Below are positions 41,362 through 52,500 of a DNA stretch of 64,000 bases, one piece after another; the stretch's first letter is position 1, and the number at the start of each line of letters is the position of its first letter. The position numbers and the translations under genes are program-made. The notes below the pieces were generated by a model that saw nothing but the letters and a program-made list of their open reading frames with translations, did no database searches and was not told the DNA's origin. This DNA is from Porphyra umbilicalis (Eukaryota; Rhodophyta; Bangiophyceae; Bangiales; Bangiaceae): assembly GCA_002049455.2 (NCBI GenBank), contig KV918773.1, positions 372,001-436,000 of the forward strand, given 5' to 3'.

Positions 41362-41802
41362 CTACCGGCGACAGCAGCCGCCACCGCCGCGGCCCACATG
41401 GGCAAGAGCGCATTTCCCCGACGCCTCCGCCTGCGGATCCTCCTCCTGCTTGACGTCGGCCTTGCTTGCGGCATTGCTTGTTGCCTTGCTCGCGGTCTCG
41501 GCAACGGCTTTGGCCGCAGCGGCATCCTTGCGGTCATTGGCGACCACGGCCTTATACGTGGCCTCCTTTGCATCCGCCTTCGCTCAGCGCTCTTTCATGG
41601 TGCGAGCGCTATCGCGCCCGACGGCCTCAGAGCGCGCCACGTCAGCCGCAAGGTGCTCCGCGAGCCTCTCTGCTAGTCGCTGTGCCGCGCGGGCCCCGGG
41701 GGGGGAGGAAGACGCGCTGTCTACAGCACTCGTCCGTGGGCCAAGGTGTTCAGCACACAAGCCGCCAGGAGCACCATTACCATCTCCAGCATGGCCGTCC
41801 AT
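41362..41802 (-). pseudogene. Unrecognised Ala-rich protein fragment, one in-frame stop
   Basis: A minus-strand frame of 147 codons from the ATG at 41802 (MDGHAGDGNGAPGGLCAEHL) to TAG at 41362, interrupted by a TGA at 41586-41584 (CGC TGA GCG). It reads as an amphipathic Ala/Lys/Glu-rich helix (AAQRLAERLAEHLAADVARS, then KEATYKAVVANDRKDAAAAK) and ends in a Gly/Cys-rich tail. Composition is protein-like, but I do not recognise it. The Ala/Lys coiled coil recalls the C-terminal part of the pogo transposase at 4.4-4.5 kb in style only. Confidence 0.4.
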
Positions 41803-44315
41803 GCCAAGAGACTTGGAATATACGACCTGGAGGAGGTGGGGAAAAGGGAAAGTATAGGTCTCGCGGCGGAGAGTGATCCCAGGGAACAGCGACGCTTCAG
41901 TCGCCGGTTGCGGGGTGTGATGAAAGGGTGTTGGCCATGCGCTTGTCTGCTGGGAGATGCGGCCAGGCAGTCCACAGCTGTCGACGAGATATGAGGTGCT
42001 GTGGACAGCCATTCACGGGGCACGGGAGTGGTCGCTGCCGATGCTGAGAGAGCCCCCTTCCCCGCGCTCCCACGCCTCGCGCTCCCACGCTTCGTCCTGG
42101 CTCCTCTTTTGCTGCAGTGCCTTCATTTTTCACTGTCTCAGGAACCGATGCTTGACACGACGGGCACCAATTCTTGTCAACAACAGTGCACAATAAAATC
42201 ACGAGTGCTGCCCTTTTTTCGGACAGCACACGGGTGAGGCATTAAACGACCGTCGCGTCCTTTGGTCAACTCAACGACACGTGGATTGCTGCGCGGCGCC
42301 CTTCATCGCTATGACAGGCGCACGCCGTCCGCGGTCCTACGGGGCCCTCGGACATCAGTGTCAGGGACTACAGTCAATCCCCAATGATCGCCCACCCCCA
42401 CCCGAAACTGTTACGAGGGCCTATTGTGAAGGCTACTTCCCGAAAAACCCGGCCCGGAAACAGCCTTTGTGGTGCAATCAATGCATGTAAACCGTTTCAC
42501 TGACGTCGGGATCCTTTCTTGCTCCAGACGGTTCCTTGATCGCCTGTGCGGGGCGATCGTTGGTCTGCTCACCCAAGGCCCACCTGGCCTTCTGTGCGCC
42601 CTCACTTGGTTGATGATTCACTGTGCCCCGGCTCGGCTTTTGAGCTTCCCGGAGCCCGTCGCACGCGGTGGTCCAGGCCGCCTCGGGCGGCAATAGTATG
42701 GACAGGTTTCGCACAAACACGAGGCATATTGAGCACGCAGGGCGGCATCATTGCGAGCGCTACGTTGTCAAGGCCGGGCGCCACGACTGCAACATCACTG
42801 AGGGAGATTGTCTCCAGATCGACTTGAGCCGCCAAGAATCGGGTTCAGACGCCACGCGTCGAGTCATTTGAGTCCCTTTTTACATCTCGACAGGTGGTGA
42901 TTACCCAAAATGAACAACGATCGCGCCATATTCGGAGTGTTCAAGCTTGTAGCCTCCTTCTAAACGTCAACGTGTCTTCTTTTTTCATGATGAACGAATG
43001 GCCTCTTCGATCATCAGCGGAAGGTTCGTCGTGTTTGCCACTCAATCGGCTTCATATTGTGCACCCACCGCATCCGCCCTTTTCTCGACACTACGGGTTT
43101 GGTTCGAATGCACCTTGCTGGACTGTCCGTTCCCAAATCGAACAGCATATGTAGCCCCCTATTCTATCAAGTACTTTTCTTCTTTCAGCATATTCGCTGC
43201 ATCAGCTCGTATCGGGTCAAGCAGCCAATGACAAGGTGACAACGGCCCACATCGTGGCGCTCTGAAACCGATGGTATGGGAAAAGAAGCAGACATTGATA
43301 AAAGTGCCCTTACCGCCCATCCGCGTCTAAGTCGCCCATCGGCGCCGCAACTGGGTGCGTGTATGGGTGGTATGGATGGCGCCGCTCTCCACGCCACGGC
43401 AGCAGCTCTGCGCGTACGCGGCCGACGTAGCTGTCGAGCGGGACGACGCGCGCGGCGCACAGCCCCCCCTGGTCATCTACGCACTGCCTTCGTCGCCACC
43501 CCCCCCTCCCGCCCCCCCTGCGTCCCAGAAACGAGATCGGTCTTCTTTCCCGCCGGCAGGTCCCCTGTCACCCGCGCGGCAGCATCACCGATGCGGACCC
43601 CTGCCGTCAGTAGGCTTGACAGAGTCGCGCCGCGTTGTAGCGACGACAACGGGTCCGGGACCCACGGCGAAGGAGGCGCCGATAGAAGGAAGCAAGACGG
43701 CATGCCTGGGACCGAGTCGACAGAGATCAACTTTGCGCTGGCGCTAGTCTATCCTCGGAACCTTCGCCGACCAATTCGCGCTCCACGATTGCTGGCTGAC
43801 AGGCACTCGAGATCTAGATTTTTCAAAAACAAAAACAACCCATGCAATCCCGCCACCGTCTGAGGTCTTGCCGAAGGGACTGGTGCTGGTCTTCCACAGC
43901 CCCATAAATGCCCGGGACTTTGGGCACCAAACTTGGAGCTTTGACCCGTGGACGGTCATACAGGGTGGCGGTTGGCAGCCAGCCTCAGTTGCTCTCCGAT
44001 CTGCGGCCCTTGGGCTTTGTCGACGCCACGTCCGAGCAGATCAGGTGCTGATGTGTACCAACACCGCTTGAAGCGGGTCCGTCCAGTTGTGTGATATTTA
44101 CTGGCCAGAAGTTGGCTGCGCCCACAATAGATCTGGCCAAGTCTGGTGCACACTGCTCATGAGGACCGGTCCGTTGGGGTGGCCAATCTCAGAGGCATTC
44201 GCTGGAAGCATTCGTTCGGGGGCGCTCGTGCGCGCACGCCGCTCGCGGTGCGGCTGCCTGCGGTGACCCGTGAACCGCCACACGCTCGCGGTGTGGCTAC
44301 GGTGACCTGTGAGCC
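41803..44315. other. Gene-poor stretch
   Basis: No supported gene. Open frames around 43.28-43.86 kb are Pro/Arg-rich and overlap one another. No transposon ends or RNA genes were recognised. Confidence 0.35.
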
Positions 44316-45130
44316 GTGACGCCGTTCCACGCTGTTTGCTCGTCGATGACAACCACTGGCGAACCTGATGGACACGGCGGCATTGCGCACCAACACCTCG
44401 GTGGGCGCTGTAGCGGCAATACCGCCGCCCCCATGGAGGTGATCAATTTGATCACTCCCCCCGAGAGCCCAGTTCCTCCTGGCTCCCCTGCGCACACCCC
44501 CCCCGCCACGGCTTTGGCTCCCAGTCCATCTCCCGTCCCCCCGCCTATTCATCTTCCCGGTCTACTTCCAATTCACCGACCCCCTTTTTCGGCGAATGCG
44601 GAGGAGAGGCAGATTGACGCCCCCGCTGCTTCACCGTCGCACCACCGCTCCCACTCCCCTCAGGAGGATCCTTCCTATGAACCCTCCAGCGGCGGCGGTC
44701 GCAGACTGGGCGGTGCTGGCCGCGTAAAGTCAGCGGCCGGCACCGTGCCAGAGTGCTGCTTTTGTCCAGGGTTTTCGCGAACAGGAGGGGTGCTGGCCTC
44801 TGACATGCTCGGGCCGTTCAGCACGAAGAGCACTACCGGAAAACGGGCCGTGCACCTCTTTGCCCACGAGGTTTGCGCTCTGTAGGCGGCCGTCGTGCAA
44901 CGTGACCCCAGACCAAGGCGATGGTGGGAGTCCTCAAGGCGCACGGGTGCGGACGGCGGCTGCATTGTAGAAAGAGCAGGTGTCTTGGCGCCCCTATCCG
45001 GTGTTACGTGCCATCGTGCCGCAAGGTATTTCACTACCTTTGCATCATGGCGGCGGCGTGCCACCTTATCAAGCACCACCACGCCATCTTTCGTCCACGT
45101 CACAAAACCGAGGCTGCCAACCCGATTTAG
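44316..45130 (+). pseudogene. Extended-PHD-like (HC5HC2H) zinc-finger gene remnant
   Basis: The first part (from 44316; an alternative ATG at 44433 gives MEVINLITPPESPVPPGSP) has a Pro/Ser-rich disordered N-terminus, then ECCFCPGFSRTGGVLASDM and HLFAHEVCAL. This is the C-x2-C...H..C opening of an extended PHD domain. The frame stops at TAG 44883-44885, exactly where the family has Trp (CALW), so TGG to TAG would explain it. The second half appears in another frame from about 44921: LHCRKSRCLGAPIRCYVPSC, then RKVFHYLCIMAAACHLI and a final Cys/His-type end (FRPRH, where a Cys would be expected). Extended PHD domains bind nucleosomes or DNA in chromatin proteins. One stop and one frame change make this a pseudogene, unless a short intron lies between. 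Confidence 0.6.
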
Positions 45131-46038
45131 AGTAAACTTAGATATGATGGAATAACGAAACGTTTCTGTTTTATTGGTGCAACGTGTCTATATTCGCTTA
45201 TTGGTCCACGAACCACCCTCTTGTCAACGTACCAGTGCCTCAAACAACGTCGAATTACCTCGAACCACCACCGACAATTTACAGAACTCCTTCTCGGTCC
45301 AATAGTCCGGGTGGCAGAATAGGGGGTGCAGTTCCTATTCGAAGGCGAAATACGGCACGGCACCCCCATTCAGGACACGAGGACTATCCTGGACGCCCTC
45401 TCATTGGCTGGTCGTAAAATGAGATGGATCCACCGCTTGTCCCACGGCCTTGGATAACCTGAGACGACGACCGGCAAACGATCGCACGCTACAGACAGGG
45501 CTGCATCTGACATCTGACCGAACGTTTGACCGGACTTTGGACGCTCCCAGACAGACACAGCCGGCTGCAGGCGTCTGAACGTATGAGCGAGACACGGACG
45601 CCGGACGAAGGGACACACCAGTACCTTGACTCCATGGGCCGGAAACATGACACCTGAACGAAACGAGCCGTTCAACATCGGGGAAAGTGAAGCATACGCG
45701 GGCCTGTCAGGTTGACACGGTCTCTTGTTGGTCGCGGTGATGGCGCACTCAACTAACCGCAAATCGAGTACCCAAGGTGACGAAGTGTCAAGGACCTAGC
45801 ACTAAACACGATACGTTGTCATCGGAATGGCGAAAAAACGACTGCGGGATTCGAGTCCACAGTGTGTGGCAAGAAATGGTGCTTCGTGACTATCGGTCAA
45901 CTTTCCGGTAAAGGTGTGTTGGTCAACTGTCCTCCTATTGTGACAGCCTCTGTTACGTACAGGATTGTGGATTGTGTGGTCCAGCAGGGACCGTTCTGTT
46001 GAACAGGGGAGCATGCGTCAAACCTCCTCCCCATTGGT
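45131..46038. other. Unassigned stretch left of Harbinger-2
   Basis: No gene recognised. The sequence is mixed in composition and less GC-rich than its neighbours. Confidence 0.35.
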
Positions 46039-46218
46039 ATGATGCGAGGGGAAGCGGCAGGTCGGATGTCCTGTATGGACCCGCCGATGCTCTGGGAGGG
46101 GTGGGGGCAGCAACGATATTCCGCCCAGGCCCGATGGCGTTCTGGGGGTGGGGGGGCTGGCCGCTCAATCCGCGGCTGCACCCGTCGCGCTCCGTCCGCC
46201 AGCGACACGGTGGAGCAC

Positions 46219-46500
46219 CGCGCTCGCGACCACGGTGACCACCATCCTCGCGACCGCCGTGCTCGCGACCGCCGTGCTCGCGACCGCCGTGCTCGCGACC
46301 GCCGTGCTCGCGACCGCCGTGCTCGCGACCGCCGTGCTCGAGACCGCAGTGCTCGCGAGCACCGTGCTCGCGACCGCCGTGCTCGCGACCGCCGTGCTCG
46401 CGACCGCCGTGCTCGCGACCGCCGTACTCGCGACCGCCGTGCTCGCGACCGCCGTGCTCGCGACCGCCGTGCTCGCGACCGCCGTGCTCGCGACCGCCGT
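46219..46500. repeat. 15-bp minisatellite (GCTCGCGACCGCCGT)n
   Basis: Seventeen units of exactly 15 bp from 46246 to 46500, most identical, with a few degenerate units to the left. Every frame is open. The plus frame shared with the Harbinger-2 transposase reads (RARDR)n; the other plus frame reads (LATAV)n. Confidence 0.92.
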
Positions 46501-46551
46501 GCTCCCGCCGCCGCGTTCGCGTCGTGTGCGCAAGCACAGTACTCCAGCGCC

Positions 46552-47639
46552 ATGGACGGAGGCTTCATGGGGGGTGGTTATATGTCACTGAGCGGATGGG
46601 AGGGGGAGGAGGGTGGCAACAACAACGTGGCGACATCAGCCGTCGTCGCAGCGCATGTTGTTACGCTCCTGTAGAGGTGCCGTCGCGCTTTGGCGGCGCG
46701 ACGTGTGCAGCACCTGCGATACCGCGGCTCCCCGCCGGGCCGGGCGGCCAACAGGCCCCGCAATTTCTAGCTTGGTCTGCACTTTATTCTGCGGGACTAC
46801 TTCGGCGTGGATGGCCTTTCCCAAGTTTACGGCCTGCGGGAGTTTGAGTGTCGTATTCTCGTGCCTATGCCGGTTTTCCTGCGCATCTACAACGCTATTA
46901 AGGACCGCCCGTTCCGGGTTCAGAGCGTGAACGCGACAAGGCGGCCGCAAGCGCATCCTCTGCAAAAGCTGGTTGCAGCGTTCCGGGTGCTCGGGTACGG
47001 GGAGTCGTGCAATCGCGCGGACGTGTACGTGCGGCTCTCCAGTTCAACGATATCTCGGGCGGTGACGCTCTTCACAGAGATCATCGTGGACGAGTTCAGC
47101 CCGCGGTACCTGCGACCGTCCACCACGGCGGAAATCGGTAACATCCTCGCCCGCAACGCTGAGCGTGGGTTTCCAGGGTGTCTCGAGTCGCTTGACTGTT
47201 GTCACTGGCAGTGGTACGCTTGCCCCAGGGGGCGTGTGGGCACCTACCAGGGCCGCGATGGCCAGCGGTCCATCGTGATTGAGGCTATCTGTGACGAGGA
47301 CACTTGGATATACCACATTTTTTCTGGGTGTCCCGGGAGCCTGAATGATATTAACGTCCTGTACCAATCCCCGTTGTATATGGATGTGATCACCGGCAAA
47401 TGGCCCTTGCGTGACTGTCTGCTCACTGTGAATGGCAATACTCGCACCTTGCTATATTATCTAGTGGACGGCATTTATCCTCGCTTCGCGTTTTTCGTCG
47501 CCCCTTATCCGAACCCCCAAACTCGAGAGCAACAAACTTTCAACCGCCTGCAAGACGCGCTACGCAAGGACGTGGAGAGCCTCTTCGGGATTCTGACGGC
47601 ACGCTTCCACATTATGCTGCACCCGTGCCGGTACTGGTC
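46552..47639 (+). pseudogene. PIF/Harbinger transposase, copy 2, interrupted by a Gypsy insertion
   Basis: The frame from the ATG at 46552 (MDGGFMGGGYMSLSGWEGEE) is homologous to copy 1 throughout: SAVVAAHVVTLL matches EVAAILLANVG, and HFILRDYFGVDG matches FRRIMKGYFCWHG. In-frame TAG codons lie at 46672-46674 and 46768-46770. The catalytic core is better kept than in copy 1: SLDCCHWQWYACPRG has the first Asp, YHIFSGCPGSLNDINVLYQS the second. The frame ends at the Gypsy LTR at 47640, after LHPCRYW, so roughly the last fifth is displaced beyond the window. The same frame is open upstream to an ATG at 46039, through the RARDR minisatellite, so an Arg/Asp-rich N-terminal extension is possible. 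Confidence 0.88.
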
Positions 47640-48090
47640 CGTAGTACCACAACCTAGGGGGTTACATCAGAAGGAGGGAAGTAACGGCCGTCTTAGCCGC
47701 TTGCGAGACACCTGCTATGGGACTCGAGGTCCAGGAAGTCGGGCCGATCGAGACGCCAAGACATCGAGACACGGTTTACTTGCCGCCGACGACGGTGTCT
47801 TCCACCGTCGTCGCCCGTCGTCCTAAAAAGGGCGGAAACCGTCGCCCGGGTCCAATTTCATCAATTGAGAATTGACCCGGGCCGTCACCAACCTATGCAG
47901 ATAATTCCCTCCATGCATGTCAAGTCCCCCGAAGCGATCAGTACAGACGAGGGGTAGTAACAATCCCACGCGCAACGCGCTGCAACCGCCGCGTGGCGCA
48001 CGGCCAGCCGTCGCCTGGAGCGCCCTCTCGGGCGCACCAACCCGGCCCCCCGTGGGGCCCGCGGGTCGCGGTGCGGCGGGTCGGGTGAAC
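47640..48090 (-). repeat. Gypsy 3' LTR, part alignable to the 5' LTR
   Basis: GTAGTACCACAACCTAGGGG onward matches 63298 onward for about 440 bp with scattered differences and small gaps. The inner boundary is unclear; a G-rich tract on the minus strand near 49.6 kb could be the polypurine tract, which would make the LTR about 1.9 kb. The aligned part includes a conserved palindrome (CCCGGG..CAATT...AATTG..CCCGGG) near 47.85 and 63.51 kb. Confidence 0.7.
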
Positions 48091-49458
48091 TCCGACGCCT
48101 TGGAGAAGTACGACGCCATCGTGAGGGCGGTGCCCTGGGCGGCCGTCCACGACCTGCTGCCCTACCACCACGACACCTCCCATCAAGCTCTCAGCACCCT
48201 GCTGCCCCACCAAGTGGGTACCGTGGCGGACGGCCGGTGCCACGACGTCCGCGTCGTGAGCGTCTTGCGGTCGCCGCAAGCCCCGTTGGGGGTCATGCTC
48301 GCGGAGCCGCGGCTTGCGGACGCCGCCCCGCGGGCGTTGCCCGTGACGACGGAGCCCTGGGCGATATTTGCCGGTTTCCCCTCGTCCGACCCGGACGCCG
48401 TCCCGCCGTCGGCGAAGGAGGCGGCCGCGTCGGCCGCTTACCGCGCGCGGTAGCGGCGCCACGCCGGCATGGCGCGCGGCGGCCCTCCTTCACCCGAGCG
48501 CCACCCCCCGGGGCCCCGGGACCCCGAGCAGGATGAGGATGAGGCACGTGCCGGGGACCCCTGAGTTTCCGATGCCTACCATCGCGGCTTCATCTCGTCG
48601 ACACTTGCGGGCAGCGCCGAGTGGGGGCAGCGCGCGGCGGTCCGCGAGGACGGGGCCGGCGCGGCTCACGACGAGCGCTGGGACGCGACGTGGCGCGGCG
48701 ACCACGCCGGCACTGCCGGTGAAAGGCCCGGTTGCGGATGGGCGTCCGAGTCGGGCGGCGGCGCCGCTGCCCCCCGTCGCGACCGCGGGGATCGCTGAGA
48801 GGGCGGGCCCGGCCGCCGTGCCGACGTGCGGGACGACCGCGTGTGGCCGGCGGCCGGCCCGAGCGATGGTCGCGGATATATGGCCGCCGGCCGTGACGGG
48901 CCCGCGTGGCCCTCCGACGGCGGCCAGGGCCGCGATGGCGGCGCTCGCGGCGGGTGCTACGGGTGGTCAGAGTACCGCCCTACCGACGACGCCGCGGTAC
49001 CCGCCGGTCCGTGCCCCGCGCGCTGGGATGCCGCCCCCGACACCGACGGTTCCTCCATGGCGCCGATGGAGCTGGGGGTTGTAGGCCCCGTCGTGAACCC
49101 TGTTCCGGGGCAACCGGACGTCGCCTACGATTGGTGGTTGTCCACTTCGTGGACGCCTCCTACCCCGGTGATGTCCACAGAGTGGCGGGACCCGCTGACG
49201 TCCGCGCAGGTCGTCGCCTTGTTCGGGTACGACTCGTCTGTCAACTGGTCCGAGGTGGGGCCCTGCGAGATCACCGCCGCTATGGTCGAGTACGCCCGCA
49301 TCGGGCTCGCCGCAGACGTCCCCCCTGCCTGCAGTCCCCGCGGACGCGCGCGGAGCGGTTCCACGTCGCTCTTCGGCGCGTCCTACGCAAGGCGGGACGC
49401 CCCGTTCACGCAAGGGAGTATCGTCGTCACGACTGAGGGCATCGCCCTGGCTTCGTAG
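47917..49458 (+). pseudogene. Antisense coding-like region near the Gypsy 3' end (fossil)
   Basis: On the strand opposite to gag-pol, one frame has protein-like composition over about 1.5 kb, starting inside the LTR-homologous part. Blocks such as DALEKYDAIVRAVPWAAVHD and YDWWLSTSWTPPTPVMSTEW are rich in Trp, Tyr and acidic residues, unlike the Pro/Arg/Ala shadow frames of this genome. It is broken, with about three breaks. I do not recognise a domain. Antisense ORFs between pol and the 3' LTR are known in some plant Gypsy groups (Retand/Ogre-like). The equivalent part of the 5' LTR is only weakly similar beyond its first 50 or so codons. Confidence 0.45.
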
Positions 49459-49599
49459 GTGTGGCGCTTGGTCCGACGGCGTTCGGCCGTCGTTCGCCGT
49501 ATGATAAAGCCGCGGGCTTTCTCTTCGTACCACTGACGTTGTCCGCTGCCCGTCGTGGCCCCGCCGTTCCTTGGCCGCTGGTCCGCATCCCCCCCGCGA

Positions 49600-52500
49600 C
49601 GGCCCCAAGACCCCAAAAAACCCCAAAAAACCCCACCCCCCCCCCGCCGCGCCCGACCGCCGCGCCGACCCAAGGGGTCAGGCACGGATGGCCGGGGGCG
49701 GCGCCGCGGCGCCGCCCGAGGCGTCGCTGCCGTCGGGAGCCGCGTCTTTCGAAACCGCCGGCGGCGGGTCGGCGGACGTGTGGGGCAGCCCCAAGCGCGC
49801 GGCGCGGCGCAGATAAACGCGCAGCGTCTCGTGCGGGGCGTCCGCGGCGTCCATCCAGGTGGGCTGCGGGTACCCGGTCCAGTAGACTTGGACCCGAAGG
49901 GTGCCGTCGGCCAGCGTCGCGTGGTCCGCGATGCGGTCCACGGCGTACCGCTGGCCGTCGGCCTCCGCCCCATGGAAGGAGCGCGCTGCCCGCAGCGCGG
50001 GGTGTTGGGCAGGGTACTCGGCGGCCGTATTCGAGGCGCGGACGACGTGCGCGACCTTTTTTCATTGCGGTGTTTCCCGTCCACGTCCAGGAGGACCGTC
50101 GGGCCGTCCGTGGAGACCACGCGATACGGTCCGCGGGCGACATGTGTCAATTTTCCGCCTGCACCCTCCTCCTTGGCGTGGTCGCGCAGCCACGCGCAGC
50201 TCCCCACGGTGAGCTTCCCGGCGCGCAGCGCGAGGCGCTTGTCGTGGTCTCGCTTGAAGCGCCCCTGCGTCGCCTTGAGCGCTGCCCGCATCTGCGGAAC
50301 GAGCTGCAGGAGGAGGGTCTGGAGGGCGGCTTGGGCCCGCTTCTCGGCGGCGGTGCCGCGCTGCGCCGTGATGGGATACGCCCCGGACTTGGGGATGTTT
50401 TTGAATGCCCAGATGGATACCAGGGGCCTTCATTAATAAATGGCACTCTGATATAATGGATAGATATACTCGGATATACTCATATTCAAAAATAACGAGC
50501 CCGATTTCACGTACTCATATCTGAATGGTCCCGCCATTTAATGGCTCCGAAGAGGATAAACGCAAGTTCAAATACTAAGCCTGCGTGGGATGTAGGCATC
50601 AAATTAACTCAGAAAACTTCATTTGCCAGGTGCCTCACAATGCTCAAAGTCGTGACAAAAGTCGCAGGTACATTTTCGAAAAGTGCTGAACAGAAGCGAA
50701 AAAACTCAGGGCCGATCGCCGATAGTAAACAGTTGTGACAAACGTCGCGCGCGGCCCTTCCTGAAAGGCCCACAAGCATGAGAACGAAAATCAGGCCAAA
50801 AGGCTAACCGAGATATCAAGATGGACACGAAAGCAGAAGCCCCTCGCCTCACATCGACCTTCGTACGCTCACTGCGCAGCGGGCCCAGAACCGTCGTCAA
50901 AAGCACGTCTGTTTTTGACTGTTTTGAGCCTCTCGGGGGCCCGTGTTCCTGCTTGATGAACCAGAACTCCTGTGCAAAAAACAGATCGACCCCCCTTTAC
51001 AGGCTCTCAGAGGCCATCCCATGCGAGGTCCTTGCATATTTGTATTTGCGAGGACAGGAATCGTTCCTCACTCCACACATTGCGCCTGCTAGAAGGGCCA
51101 TAGGTGCTTCTCCGTCTCTGTCTCTTTCTGGAAGGGTGAAGTGTACACGTCTTCTGCTGTGGTTCTCTTTTTACGAGTGGTGATGCATCTATGCCGGCGA
51201 ACAAATGATTTTGGCGACCTTTCTGGAACAAAGCAGCCTTGACGGAGCCCCAAGGCGGTTTGCAGATTATCTGTTCTTCCCAAAACACCCAAAAGCAGAC
51301 GTGTTCTTGACGACGGTTTTGGGCCCGCTGTGCTTCGAGTCATGGTCTGGCATGAGCGCGGTCACAACTCGCAGCACGACCTGCTCTTTGTTTTTTCTTG
51401 GCAACACGCCTTGAAAGTACATCCTGTCGGGCATACTTGTTCAATAATCTGATATATTCTGGATAGAATCCGTATTCTTATTCATATCCTTCTCGTATTT
51501 GCTGCGGATACGAATCTTATCCGTATTCAAGAAGTTGGGGCAAAATTCTTATCTGATTCAAAAAATGTTGTTGTTGAGTATATCTGAGTCGTCACAAATT
51601 TGGCAGATTCATAAGTCCCTGATGGATACCCCCATGGGGTTGACCAGTTCCAGCGGGGCAACCCCGGTGCTACGGTGGGGACGACTGTCATACGCCAGCG
51701 TCAGGGCCCCAAGGAGTTGGTCCTAGGACCGCGGGTGCTCCGCCACGTAGTGGTTGAGGATCGTATGCATCGTGCGGTTGAACCGCTCCGTCTGCCCGAT
51801 CGTCTGCGGGTGTGACGGTGACATCACCTTAGGCTCAACGGAGAGCAGGTTGCAAACCTGGGCCCAGAAATGGCTAGTGAACTGGGACCCCCCGTCCGAG
51901 AGGAGCCGGTCCGTCGGACCATAAGCGCCCACCCAGTTGTCCAGGACGATCGAGGCGCAGTCCAGGGATGGCCCGCACCAGTTTGGTGAACCGATCGGTG
52001 ATCACCAGAATGAACCGGTGGCCGGCGGCCGTCCGCTCGAGGGGCCCGTAGTGGTCCACCGCAATGTCCTGGAACGGCATGGTGGCAGGAAATAGAGTGA
52101 GGGGCGAGCGCCACGCCAGTTGGCGCACACGCTGACGGTCACAGCTGTCGCAATTCCTAACGTAGGAGACGACGTCGGCCGCCATGCCCACCCAGTAGTA
52201 ATACCGCCGCATCGCCGCATACATGCGGGACTCCCCGGGGTGCCCATCGAGAGTCGCGTCGTGCTCCAGGTGAAGGACCTGCTCCTGAAAAAAGGCCAGG
52301 ACCACCACCTGGTGGGCGCCGTCGGGCGCCGCGCGTCGCCGGAGGACCATGTCGGGGTCCGCGAAGAACGGGATGCGCCGCCCGGCATTCAGGGCCTTTA
52401 CAATCTCCTTGCAGTACCCGTCGTCGGATTTTGCCGAGAGCACCGCGTCGCGGTCAATGCCACGGACCGTACGGCCGCCGACGTACTTGGCGGCATCGAG

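Noticed and set aside
40610-41573. Minus-strand frames over the Copia-1 3' LTR and right flank
   Set aside because: They are antisense to the LTR, recur at every LTR copy with the same peptide, and continue into C-rich flank.
43276-43863. 195-codon plus-strand frame and the overlapping 130-codon frame
   Set aside because: Two overlapping frames of similar length with low-complexity composition; neither shows a domain or conserved start.
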